From positions 62,001 through 126,000 of the forward strand of contig WHVA01000276.1 in assembly GCA_015179125.1 (NCBI GenBank): a DNA stretch of 64,000 bases, written 5' to 3'. Below, piece after piece: positions 22,621 through 33,716 of this stretch; the first letter of the stretch is position 1, and each line of letters begins with the position of its first letter. The translations under genes and the position numbers were made by a program. This stretch comes from Gautieria morchelliformis (taxonomy: Eukaryota; Basidiomycota; Agaricomycetes; Gomphales; Gomphaceae). Under the pieces are notes generated by a model. That model had not been told where the DNA came from, ran no database searches, and saw nothing but the letters and a program-made list of their open reading frames with translations.

Positions 22621-24176
22621 ACAACTTTGTAAAATCAGTTTTTATTTAGCATTTTGTATGTCATCAAACCAGTAGAATTCTGCAACTGTAGATAATAATC
22701 ATATGATTCTATAACTAATAGAGGGTAGGAGCTGTAGTGATTATATGAATCCTGTCAAAACAAAAAGTGAATACACACTGAGTGTAATATAATATACAAG
22801 CTGGACCAACGATGTCATATATCCCTACAGTAGGAGATAAAGTGACATTTATACATCCAACCCTGATATGGAGCTGGAATCGTACCACAAGTTTTTGGTG
22901 AAACTTGCTGCTGTGTGCAAACACTTTGCTTACTACGCCACCCAGGAAGTATTTTGCAACCTGGAATTCACCTGTTGGGGGGTTATCAATGGAATTGATA
23001 GCACCAGAGCCTTGCTACGCAAATGTTAGGAAAAAGCTTCAACTCCTCGAAACATCATTGACTTGGCGGGGTGTACAACATGGGCTCCCGGAATATTGAG
23101 AAGCACCTTGACGATGCTCAGGAAAGATGTCTAAAACTCCCCTGGAATGATTCCGTTTCTAGTGTGACTCGACACCTTGACAATGCTCACATTGTCAGGT
23201 GCAAACATCTCCCATGCCCTGCTGTGAATGGTCAACTCCAAGCACTGGAACAGTTGGTATTTACATGCGCGTAATGGATGATCTGAACATTGCCGATGGT
23301 GGACCATAGGGTTTTTTATGGTGGGGCGCAGGAGGATTGTGGGGCGGAGGGAGGTGGGAGGCCGGAGGGGGTGTTATTATGCGGTGTTGAGAAGGTGGAA
23401 GGGCGGGAACATCTGGACAGGGCGAGTGTGGAGAGCCATGCATATACCAGTGGGACCGCAAATGGCAGCACATTGATCGATATACCATGTGCAGAGCGAG
23501 GCGGCACCATCTCTGTGCCTTCTATGCCCTCCCACGCCCCCTCCGTCCACTCGGACACCTCCTCGTCATTGACACGAAGAGTCTCCCCACCCGCCAGTGC
23601 CGGGGCGGACTTATAAGCCCCTCTGCCCCGTGCGACGACCAAGCTGCACACCATGCTCCGCAAACCGGGCCCCAGCCCCATCCACGCCAGCACTGTGTCA
23701 TCCCCCATGCCTTGGCCGCGCCCCCGCCCGAGCGCGCCAGCGTGCACGGCGGGGACCATGACGATCCTGGGCATACACACTCGGCACTGCATGGAGGTGA
23801 TAGCGGGCTGGTGGAGGATGTAGGGGAGGGGGGGAGGGGCGCGGACTGTGGGCGCTGGGAAGACGATCCAGAACCTGTAGAATGTTCTGGGGCAGGAGCA
23901 CGCAGGCACAGGTGCAGGTGCTACTGGAGGGAGATGGTGCAAGGGAGGAGGCCACAGGGGTGGCGGACGCGAGCCATGTATCTTCTTCCTCGGCAGCTGC
24001 TCCGTATTTGACCCCGAGTCGGTAACGCCCAACTTCCATAGTCCCCAACTCTCTCCGAAGGAGAGGGAGGGCTGGTTGAACGCGAATGTCCGTGACTTCA
24101 CTGACGGGGATTCACTTTCTAATTTTCTTGGCAGACACATCCTATTGAATTTCAATCCGTGGGGCTTTACTTATCT
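22621..24176. other. Region without a confident gene
   Basis: AT-rich up to about 23000, then GC-rich. A 279-codon minus-strand open frame (24155-23316) and overlapping frames on the other strand exist, but they are Pro/Arg-rich, show no domain and look like products of high GC. I do not assign a gene. Confidence 0.3.
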
Positions 24177-24178
24177 TA

Positions 24179-24512
24179 CAGCTGTTTGCATTACCTAAGG
24201 CGCGCGTCACTTTTGACTCCGCGTAAACGCCCAGAACTTGCGAACATGATATCTCGACCGTTTCTCAATGAAATGGCATGAAAGTTGAATCAAAATACTC
24301 AGAAGAAAATCAGCTAGTGCACCCATGGCATATTGTTGTATGAAAATTCATGTTGGAAATCTCTCTAAAACGGCCCTTGTAGCAAGACAGTGAACGCGAG
24401 TGCTGCGAAGCTTTTGCACTTCGCAAGTCAAACAGAGCATAGTTATAGAGTATAGAACAAATTTATTGGTATTACACCATGTTCGTGTATATACAAGCCC
24501 CATTGCCGGTCT
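24179..24512 (+). repeat. Left terminal inverted repeat of T1
   Basis: Matches the reverse complement of 33367-33714 along its length with scattered substitutions and small gaps. Outer end CAGCTGTTTGCATTACC preceded by TA. Confidence 0.85.
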
Positions 24513-25316
24513 GATGGACTAATAATGTGTAGATGAAGGGCCATGGCCGTGCATATAATGAGACGATGAAAACAACTGTCGGCGCTCTGATACTTGTACA
24601 TACAAAAAGTATCAGGAGTCTGGAGAATAGCAGGTGAAGAGGCCCAGGGCACGATGGGGTCTCTCAAGTCGTGAAAGACCGACGAGTGAGGCCAATAGTG
24701 TGAACAACACAGTCCTCCAGACTCTTCAGTGCCATCGATAGCATCTGTGCTGAGGATAGACACGAGCCCTTCGACGTCCTCAGGGAGAGTCTGGCTCGGA
24801 ACACTTTTCATGAGATCAACCAATCGTAAACGGCCTGGCTGCTATGGCAGTCGAAATGCACAAAAATTAGCCCGCGCCCGCGCTAGTCATGAATCTTGTC
24901 CAGTTTGGTGTCGCGATCCTTATTGGGTTTGGCCTGTGGCTTAAACGTGGCCTCGAATTCGTCGAATGATGCCTCAAGAAGAGAATTTCAGTGCTCGAAG
25001 GCCTGGATTCCCGTTGTTCACACACTTATAATTTTTCAAGATTGCTCATGGCGCACTCAGTGAATGCACAAAAAAAAGTTTTTTGAGCAATGGAAGCCAA
25101 TTAACAGTACAAAGCATCAGACACATATCTATGTGATGAGGCAAGGATGAACACAGCGAACAGCGAGCGGCGATTGAGACCCATAGCAAGAGCTATCTAT
25201 CAGCAGCAGGCAAAGAGGGATCATATGACTTAGAAGCGATATAGAGGGGACATGCATACCTAATTGTTGACGGGTTTCAATCCCTCCTTCTTGGCATTGG
25301 GCTTGTTCCCTTTTGA
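24513..25316. other. T1 internal stretch without a confident gene
   Basis: A minus-strand open frame (24823-24443) overlaps the inverted repeat and shows no known domain. Otherwise nothing recognised. Confidence 0.3.
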
Positions 25317-25317
25317 T

Positions 25318-26644
25318 CAAGTGGCAGCATCGGACTCAAGTGCATACGAGTCAGAATCACTCAGCGTCTGACTCCTGTCTTCAGAAGGATTTTGCTGCAC
25401 ATTGAAATTTAGCGTAAGATCATCAGCACGGCACAAATAAATGCCCAGCACCTCGTGGTCGTCTTCCCCTTGATCTTCCACATCACCCTGCTCGTCCTCA
25501 GCATCACCTGCGTCATTACTGTCCACAGCCAACTCTTGTGCCTGAGCCTCTTGCAGCACAGTGGCGCGTTCTTCTCCATTTTCTTCGAGGCTCACATGGA
25601 CCTGCCAAACACAATATATGTTAGCAATTAATTATTATAATAACTAATATAATAACTAATATATACCTCTTCGTGCTGTTCCTGTCGTTCTTGTCGTTCC
25701 TGTTGTTCCTGATGGCACACGGGCACGAGCGGCCTTCCTGTATCGTTCCTTGTGCCTCTGGTAGTCGCTCTTGTTGCAAAGAATCTACGTGATCATGGCT
25801 TCGATGGGCCACGAGTTTTCGTATTGCTTCAACTCCGGGAATCGTTTCTCAACCTATGATACTGCATTAGAAAGCCCCAATAACATCATGTAGATGGATT
25901 AATTACTGAGCGCAAGATTAATGCGACTTTCTGGGGGTCTTGTTTACGCTTTCTGCCCTCAAGATGATGACTAACAACCTCGTCGCGGACTGCAGCCTAT
26001 AGGAGGTCAAAATGATCAGTAATGACCATTCATAGTACGCGTGTACGTACCCTGATGTCCAAGTATTTTGCGCCGTCGCTCTCCAAGCCCATATGTTCCT
26101 TGAGGTTATACCCTTTACTCCCGTGTTCACCTGTCCCTTTCTTTCCAGCAGCCCCGAACGGCTTAGGGATCAGGGCTCGTATCTTCTTGTCCTTACGCTT
26201 GTATTGGTGGGAGCGACTGTCACTGTCGGAAGAATCAGAATCAGATTCAGAGACTGGGCGTATGTACGTGTCAGTCTCAAGCACTTGGTAGAGTATAATA
26301 GTAGCTCAGGGTATTTGTGGGAATTTTTGGAATTTTTCTTCGTTTGCTGCTTGGGTTCACTGCCTGAAACACATAATATTGTGAAATATCTTGTCACCAC
26401 GTTAAAGGGCTCACATACCGGAAGACATTTCGAAACCCTCCGCATCGCTGCCAACTCCAGAACTTTCGGAATCATGGGCGATGACCTTCTTCTTTCAAGC
26501 GGCCTTCTTTTTGTGCATGTTACCCTTCGCATCCTCCAGCTGTTGCATGTAGAGCTTGTGGCGTTCTTTATATGAAGGACGGGGACTTGAGGTCTTCTTG
26601 GGGTTAGATTTTGCCTTGCTGGTATGTTTTGAAGCTTTGACCAT
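25318..26644 (-). pseudogene. Gene X: decayed basidiomycete hypothetical protein
   Basis: Several intron-separated blocks in order: Lys-rich start (26644 onward), an SDSDSSDSDS-rich stretch with an IPKPFGAAGK...GYNLKEHMGL-like motif (26284-26030), AAVRDEVVSHHLEG block (about 26000-25920), KRFPELKQYENSWPIEAM block (about 25850-25790), and an acidic C-terminus (25595-25318). These blocks resemble a hypothetical protein type I know from agaricomycetes, name and function unknown. Two in-frame stops (TGA near 26495, TAG near 25790) both fit a C-to-T change (CGA, CAG), so this copy is probably dead. Intron boundaries between blocks are partly unresolved. Confidence 0.5.
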
Positions 26645-27104
26645 GATGACGAAAGAGAGGGCAAGTGGTGGAAGCAGCTGGAAGAACACATGGCTCAAGA
26701 AACACATATGTCAGGAGAGAGTGAAATGTCACGTGATCTATCCGTGCAACGTGTTATGGTGTCCTGTTGATCATCTGGATGCAGGCTTCAAACTCCGATG
26801 CACCCCTCACCGCCCACAAGGCTTCATGTACATCAGTAATTAGAAAAATACCAATTAAGAGATTAAAAGAATTGTTGAGCGTATATTTTACTGTTTCTCC
26901 CGGGCACACGAAGAGGACCGACGGGGTTCTCTACGACGTTGAAAGGGAATCCCTCGACCTTTTTTTTATATACATCAAAATCCCAAAATAGTCTCCTAGA
27001 AATGTCCCTGTTATTCTGAGAACCCATGTAGAACTGATCACGAAGGTTTGGCCTATGGAGAAAAGAAGCACGGGGACAAGAGTTGCGTATATCTTAAACC
27101 ATGT

Positions 27105-27412
27105 CAAGAGCGCAAGTGCCATGTTGTAGAGGGAGGAGGATCAGTCAGGATGCAGTGCATGTCATAGCTTGAGTGCTTCTCGATGCAATGAAATCGCCTC
27201 CTCCAGGTCTTTGTGTCGACTGTACTGCTCAAACCGTGTCGACAGCGCAGTTGCGATGTTGCCTTTCGATAACGTGAAATTGTCAAATCCAAGTCCTCCT
27301 GTTCACCAGACTTGTTAAATCGTGTTCCAAGGGTGGCGAGGGAGAGGGCCGGATCAGAATGCGGCGCAGGTTCCAGAACAAGTGTTTCTCTGAATGATGA
27401 AATTGTGGCCAC
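27105..27412 (-). pseudogene. Relic of a tetratricopeptide-repeat protein
   Basis: The minus-strand reading has repeat-like blocks (ATISSFRETLVLEPAPHSDPALSLATLGTRF-type spacing, then EDLDLTISRYRKAT) that match the ~42-residue TPR units of fungal NB-ARC/CHAT-associated TPR proteins. It is short and frame-broken on both sides. Position inside T1 suggests another picked-up fragment. Confidence 0.45.
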
Positions 27413-27864
27413 CAGACCTTCCTGATGACCGCGTTCTATCCGATCGTCGGTGTCAGATGGTGCCGATGTCTCTACTCTTCGATGGCATGCTGCTGGGATG
27501 TTTTGTCAACTAAGTCACCAGTGTCGTCAGGGTTTTCGCGGGGAATCTGACCATCCTAATAGAATGGAGCTATTAGCGCAAACCTCTCAGAAAAGTCGCT
27601 CTGCCGTACAGGATCGAGGTGATTTCGCAGGGTTAGTCTCACGCGCAGCAGCGTTCCTGCTGCACCGTCGCATGCAAGAGACACAGTCTTGGCCTGGCTG
27701 GCATGGTGCTGTGCGAGGAAACCATGGTTTAGCCAGCGTAATAATGCACGTGACAGGTCGTTTGTTTTGATACCTTTTCATACTTACTGGCTGCCTGTTT
27801 TCCTGGAACTCTTGAATCTTCCTCACCGGTCTCCCCACTCAGCCTCGTAAAGCTTACAACGTAG

Positions 27865-29070
27865 ATGTCTGAATGCTTCAAGGCAACTCGTCGTCACTAT
27901 TCTGACGATCTCAAGCAGCATATAATCTACCAGCATGTGAAGTTTGGAATGACGACTGCTCAAATTGCTGAGAACTTGGACATGTCTATTCGGGTAGTTC
28001 AGAGAACCCTGCATATCTGGCAAGAAATCGGTAACGTAGTCAAAGATCCAAGGACATACGCAAAACGCGGTAAGGCTTGTTTACTTGATTCGGGCAGCGT
28101 TGAGGTATGCAACATTACTACTTTTGGACCAACAACGTATGCTAATATTATCATACATACCAGTTTATACTTGCATTACTTGAACAACAGCCCGACATTT
28201 ACTTAGATGACATCGCTGAAGAGTTGCTGGCGCAACGGAATGTCTCTGTATCGCTGTCAACTATTCAGAGGACATTGGAACTTCTTGGAGTTACTTCAAA
28301 GAAGGTGAGAGCAGCTGTTAGGTTAGAATGGAATGCAACTGACCGCTATTAGCTCTCTAAAGCAGCAGCAGAACGCTGCGAAGATGCACATCGAAGGCTT
28401 TGTTTTGCACTGGGGCATGAGCCGGCATGGCGCATGGTGTTTACAGACGAAAGTTCAGTAAACATGCTTACAACCTATCGGACCATGGGCCATGCATATA
28501 AAGGCCAACGCGCTAAAGTTCGCAGTTTCTTTCAGCGGGGAGACAGGTATGTACATGTTCGCTGATGTAGTCTTTTATTCACCGTTTATTGTAGATATTC
28601 TGTCTTGCCTGCGCTCGCAGTAGACAGCATTTTATACGCTCATGTTGTAAAAGGCTCCTTCAACGGCGCAACCTTCAAGCTCTTTATACAAGGTTTGCTG
28701 CAAAATATGAACCCTTACCCTGCCCCCAAGAGTGTTTTGATTATGGACAACTGTGCCATCCATCACGTAGATTGTATTCAGGAGAGGTGCGATGAGCGGT
28801 GTTTTTTTTTTTTATCTAGTTTTTCCTCGTATTTATCTTGATTTCAGGGGTGTAAAGCTCTACTACTTACCACCCTATTCACCTGATTATAACCCTATAG
28901 AGGAGTGCTTTTCTTATATGAAAAGCTACATTCGACGTCATGGGAAGCGGTTCAGGGCTGAGGTGGAAGCCGGTCATCGAGATCGGCCTTATCTATTTCT
29001 GTATGAAGCACTAAGTAAGGTGACAGCTCATCAGTCATGGGGGTGGTTTCATCACTCGAAATATGTGTAA
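27865..29070 (+). CDS. DDE transposase, Tc1/mariner (IS630-like) superfamily (copy D1)
   Basis: Five exons: 27865-28104, 28164-28304, 28353-28546, 28595-28798, 28848-29070 (1002 nt, 333 residues), all introns GT-AG of 48-59 nt and in frame. An N-terminal helix-turn-helix (residues about 10-60, TAQIAENLDMSIRVVQRTL) is followed by a linker helix region, then the catalytic core: first Asp in VFTDESS, second Asp in LIMDNCAIHH, and the third acidic residue in SPDYNPIEECF. Reaction: cut-and-paste of DNA at TA sites. It looks whole. It lies inside T1, tail to tail with family Y gene Y1. Copy D2 (59180-60411) shares all four intron positions. Confidence 0.9.
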
Positions 29071-29398
29071 CTTCAAACGCGACGTGTTTCTTGTAAAAGG
29101 TATTTACACTGCGTTTTCCACCCAAAAATTGCTTTTGTATCAATTCTCAAATAATACTTTCATTGAGAAGTCACCTCGGGGTGTCCCCAGGTTTATCCTT
29201 GGATGAAATTTGAAATGTCTCATAGGCTTGTCACGGCGGACACAAGGTGCAGCGGATTTCTACCACACGCGTCGCGTCTTCAATGTCCTCATCGCTCCTA
29301 CTGCTCTGAACTATAGCTAAGCTCCGTTTGGCACCACGACATTGTGGAATTCTCAGTCTTAGTCGCTTCCTGTGTACTCTGTACAAATTCGGTGCATG

Positions 29399-29808
29399 CC
29401 TTGTGGTCTTCGTCCCTGCGGCTCATCAAAGCGTGCACGGCGCCGTTGCCACTGCACCTCCAGATGCGCAACTACATCTACTAGTTCGAGTGGCCATACA
29501 GCTGGGGGAGCTGGTGCGCGCAGATACACGAGTGGGGCACCCGCGAGTTCTATATCCATTCGAAGGCGATGGACGTCGTGTTGGCAGATGCGGGGTGGCA
29601 TTGCAGGTGTGCGTCTCCTCCCATGGCTGGCTGCGCCGCCGGTGGCTAATGTTGAGGTTGACGGGCGCTGCAGTTATTGCTTCAGGTATATCCATGAATT
29701 CGTGACGAAAATGCAAGGTGCGTTTTTTCAGTTCACGGTGTGCTTTGGCTGGCAGTCAGTCAATTACTTATTGTGTGGTTTGCGCGTAGGCTTCTCGCAT
29801 GCCGATTG
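29399..29808 (+). pseudogene. Captured fragment of the GT17 glycosyltransferase gene
   Basis: Matches the intact GT17 gene at about 37700-38115, from mid exon 2 through exon 3 to the start of exon 4, with both intervening introns still present. So the copy was made from DNA, not from spliced RNA. It starts and stops inside the gene and has a TAG where the intact gene has a Ser codon (near 29494). It lies inside T1, about 7.6 kb from the intact gene, between the transposase and Y1. Not expected to make protein. Confidence 0.88.
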
Positions 29809-30061
29809 TACTTTCGCCTTCCGGGACGATGAAGGTTTCAGAAAAGTTTTTGCATCGAAAACTGGGGCTTGCGGAGTTCTAGAAAGTGCCCTTCCAGGAG
29901 GGGTCGCTGCTCTGGATTTCTTTATTATAACTTTTTCATCTGTGGTGGGCTTGTTTGGGAATGGGGGACAGGCGAATTATAGCAGGTCGGCAGTAGCCTC
30001 TGGATTCATGACATTCACTATCTAATACGGCTAACGCGGCGCAAACACTACGTTAGATGGA

Positions 30062-30502
30062 ATGGTGCGCAACTGGGATAACGCCTTCACCTTCGTATTG
30101 CCGGCGGTGACAGATGGCGGCGGCTTAGCATCGGAGACCCGGGAGCAAGGGGGACGACTAGGTCATCTGACGGTTGGTCAACAGTTCACTGCGAGCGATT
30201 TCTCATCTGATTTAAGTAATTTCTACAGCCTTGGGGTATGTCTTCTCAACGTGCGTATGAAAGTCCGGGTGTGACTGTTGCAAAATTCAAACTCATTCTA
30301 TTTTCCAGGGATCTGTTACTGCCTTGAAGATGGCATTCGGAAACTAGCAGATGGCCCTTTTTGGCAGTATATCCCCGACTTTGATTGGAATCTTGTGCAA
30401 AGGCATCTTGGTTCTTCGGCACTATTCGAACATCTGGTGGCCATGACTGCCGACAAGGTTGATAGGTTGTATGAAGAAAAGTGTCGCATCATGTTGTGCT
30501 AG
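30062..30502 (+). other. Unassigned open frames inside T1
   Basis: Two plus-strand open stretches (30062-30235 and about 30309-30502) separated by a possible GT-AG intron. Joined by the obvious sites they go out of frame. The second has a well-formed look (KLADGPFWQYIPDFDWNLVQ) but no family I recognise. May be a decayed gene. Confidence 0.25.
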
Positions 30503-30539
30503 AAAGTGTAGACATAGTGACATAGTTGAAACAAAGGTA

Positions 30540-32249
30540 CTACAACTGTGTTAACCCATGTTGTGCTGCTTTTTTACCCCTAACCTGGTCTCGAACGCTC
30601 CTAACAACGAACTGAGCATTGCCCTGGCTTAAAGAGTAAGGTGGTGCTTCAAAGAAAGCCTCGTTTTCCTGCGCAAGTTCGTCAATTGTATAAAAGTCCC
30701 GTTCAAGAAGTTGATTTGTCAAGTTGTTGAAATTACGCCTAGGGTTAGCCGCTGCAAGCTGCAGAAAAAACTCCTCGATGCTTGGGTAATCAATTGCGAG
30801 AGATAGGTCTGCACTGGGTGTTTGCCGTACCACCTGCTGTGCTTTTGCACCATTTGCACCAACCAAGCCAGCCATCCCCATCATCATGGCGGTCATAGCT
30901 TGCACAACTGCCATATCAGCAGTGGGGGCAGGGATGGCCGGGATAGCGGGGGCAATTGCCTGGGTTGGCTGAGTTACTCCAGGGTGGGATTCAGGGTCGG
31001 GTTTACGCATATGAAACTCAGCAAAGAGTTCACTGCGAGGTGGATTAGTATGGGATACACCGTCAATTCCCATTGCCTGCTCAAAAGTCAGAATACAAGT
31101 GAAAATAAAAACAGAGCCCTTACCAGTGCGGTGGCCCAACCTGACAAGTGTAGCATGTTCAATGCAATGTGCACACCGTGTTTGTTTACCTTACACCATA
31201 TGTCTGGGCCACATTTTTGACACTTGAGCAACTGCTCGAGCTTCGCATATTCACTGAGATGCTTTTCCGCTTGCTCTTGCTCTTCATCTAATCCACCTTC
31301 ATCATCCAGTGAGTCTAAATTGAGCAGCTTTTTCTTGCTGCCACACAAAGCCTTTTTCAGGGCTGCCTTAGCCGCCACACCCTTCATACTGCTCTCCTTC
31401 AACTTGTTACGAAGTGCTTCGATGTACTGGTAAAATAGTTGAGAAGGTAGGCAACTTTGATGCAAAATATGAAGCATTACCTCTTTTGGTTCAATAACTA
31501 TTTCCCCTTGTATAATTTTATCCTTTTTGCCGAGGGTCTTCACATGCTCGTGCAAACCTTGCCAGTCTTTTTCATTCTCTAAACCGATCGGAGTCCTCCC
31601 TGTTTTTTCCATTTTGTATTGGAGAATAGGCTTCTTTGGAATGTTTTGACATCCAATTGCATCGTGTAATTTTCTTAGTGCGATTTCAAATGAACAGACG
31701 AGTGGAATCGTTACTCGCGTAGATCCAGCTGAGAGACCAGATGGAACAAAAAAGGCTAGCTCTAAGTATAAGAATAGATACATCGTTATATGGGTCTTCT
31801 GATGATCTGATTTGATGGGAAACTTACCCCGATCGAGGTCTGACAGTTCCTCCTGCTTTGGTGGTCGACCCTGTCCCTTTTTTACTACAGCCACTTTGAC
31901 CTCCTTGACCTCAGATGCCAAGTCACTGTCAGATGCGTCGGATAAGTCAGATGTGGTGTTGACCTCCTGTGACCCATCTGAGATGTAGGGATGGTCCTCT
32001 TTCGAAGCCTGTGTACTGCTGTCGCTTTTGGCGGGGTGGGATTCAAGGCTTTCTAGGAGTTTCACAGTGGGGATTTTTTTTCCGTACAGGGCGACTTCGG
32101 TGAGCATCGTCATTCTCATCCAACTTCGCTGGTTCTACTGATTCGTGCTGGCCATCCACCTGAACAGGCTCATTGCAATTCTTTTTCTTTGCAGCCACAG
32201 CTTTGCGTAGGGCTGACTGCGACCGTTTGTTGCCCATGCGACTCTTCAA
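30540..32249 (-). CDS. Family Y protein (copy Y1), companion gene of T1
   Basis: Exons about 32249-31828, 31761-31481, 31426-31124, 31076-30540, introns 47-66 nt, about 513 codons. Parts: Ser/Asp/Lys-rich N-terminus with a GRPP motif; a helical domain (FEIALRKLHDAIGC...); a probable zinc site CQKCGPDIWCKVNKHGVH (C-x2-C, then C and H); an Ala/Pro/Met-rich linker; and a C-terminal helical domain starting YPSIEEFFLQLA that resembles SAM-like endings of such proteins. Function unknown. One A8 run (32074-32081) puts the two halves of exon 1 out of frame by one base, so this copy carries either a single-base change or an assembly error. Convergent with transposase D1; Y2 stands in the same relation to D2 in T2. 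Confidence 0.6.
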
Positions 32250-33366
32250 GGAGTTGAGAGTTGGAACCAGCTTTCACACACGCTGAAGGTTCGCTAATGC
32301 AGCTTCCGAATATTACCCACCTGTACTCTACACTCCTGCAGTTCAACAACAATATCATGATTTTTATTGCGTATGTGGCGAGCTACGTGGGGACCGTGAG
32401 CACCTCAGCATCGCTGGACAAGATGTGCAGATGATGACAGTGCCGACTGGGACGTCGCCTGTGCACTATGCCATAGGGATGGGCGCGGTAATTTCAACGA
32501 AGTCAGTGTGCAAAAGGCGGTATGTGGAACAAGGATGGGCAATCGGGTGCGTCTGTGCATGTTTCGCCTAGCTTGTCGTTCACTTCACGCTCACAGCCTG
32601 CTACAACATCAGCATCATTCTCGACTGGGCGTCCGGGTTCGCGACATTCCATGGGAATGTCTATACTTATGTACTTCATATCCATTGTTTGTCTTCCGGC
32701 GGCATATCTCGACAGATCGTCCTTCTCGGGAAATACGCCAAGAGCGCCTTCTACCTTGTTGACACGCTGCCGCAGGAGCTGGGCGTGCGATGTCTGTCTC
32801 CCTTCAGCTGTTCATCACTACCATCAGCTTGTTCTACCGGGTCTAGAGCAGTATTATTGCCACGCTAGGGCGTCAAAACTTGTACGACGATCCACTCATC
32901 CCTATCGACATATTCATTTGACCTCAACTTTATAGGCCCTTGAGTTTCTGTTAGCTCATCGTGAAACATTCTGATCTTGCCACGAGATAGCACGCTCATT
33001 CCGTAGCTGCAGCAAATCCAAGAAAAGGAATTACCAGAAAGCGACACCAAACGTGAGGGAGCAGTTGTCAAAGTCGCTGGTGCGTCCCCTTAACTTCCGC
33101 GATCAAACTACCTTGTGAATTTGCGCCAATGTTTACACTGATCGGCGTTTCGTATCAACACGGTAGCTTTCAATGCTTTCTGTCAAGTGGAGCTGGTACT
33201 TGAGGATACCGTGCCGGGCATGCTCGAAGTTACTTTGCAAGTGAATGGTGCGTAATCAACCTCGCGTCTCTTGGTGTCAATTAAGCCCCGAGCAGATATG
33301 ACGACGTCATTGTGCGGCCCACCCACTTTCAGACTTGATCCCTTGGGCCTCACCTACACTTGAGTC
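32250..33366. other. T1 internal stretch without a confident gene
   Basis: Open frames on both strands at 32503-32935 lack known domains. Nothing else recognised between gene Y1 and the right inverted repeat. Confidence 0.3.
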
Positions 33367-33714
33367 CGTCAGATGTATCCACCGGCAACAGGGCTTGTAT
33401 ATATCAGAACATCTTGTAATATACTACCAATAAAGTTGTTTCTATGCTCTATAGTGCTCTGTTGACTTGTGAACTGCAAAAACTTCGCCGCACTCGCGTT
33501 CGCCGTCTTGCTACAAGGGCCGTTGTAGGCAGATTTACAACATGCGTTTTCATACAATTATATGCCGTGAGTGCACTAGCTAATTTTCTTCTGAATATTT
33601 TGATTCAACTTTCATGCCATTTCATTGAGAAACAGTCGAGATATCATGTTCGCAAGTTCTGGGCGTTTACGCGGAGTCAAAAGTGACGCATGCCTTAGGT
33701 AATGCAAACAGCTG
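33367..33714 (-). repeat. Right terminal inverted repeat of T1
   Basis: Reverse complement of 24179-24512 with scattered differences; ends GCAAACAGCTG followed by TA. Confidence 0.85.
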
Positions 33715-33716
33715 TA

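Larger units (their letters stand above)
24179..33714. mobile_element. T1: Tc1/mariner-like composite transposon with companion gene and captured fragments
   Basis: Ends are inverted repeats of about 334 and 348 bp starting CAGCTGTTTGC, each bounded on the outside by TA (24177-24178 and 33715-33716). TA is the target of Tc1/mariner/IS630 elements. Inside are a DDE transposase of that superfamily (27865-29070, +) and a convergent family Y gene (30540-32249, -), plus a decayed gene X, a TPR relic and a GT17 fragment. T2 (46392-61795) has the same end sequence and the same convergent pair. The size (9.5 kb) is large for the superfamily; cargo explains most of it. That the inverted repeats belong to the transposase is an inference from this two-fold match. 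Confidence 0.65.

Noticed and set aside
23316-24155. 279-codon minus-strand open frame
   Set aside because: Pro/Arg-rich, no domain, and open frames overlap on both strands, as expected at high GC. Kept only as a note.
24443-24823. Minus-strand open frame at the left end of T1
   Set aside because: It overlaps the inverted repeat and has no recognised domain.
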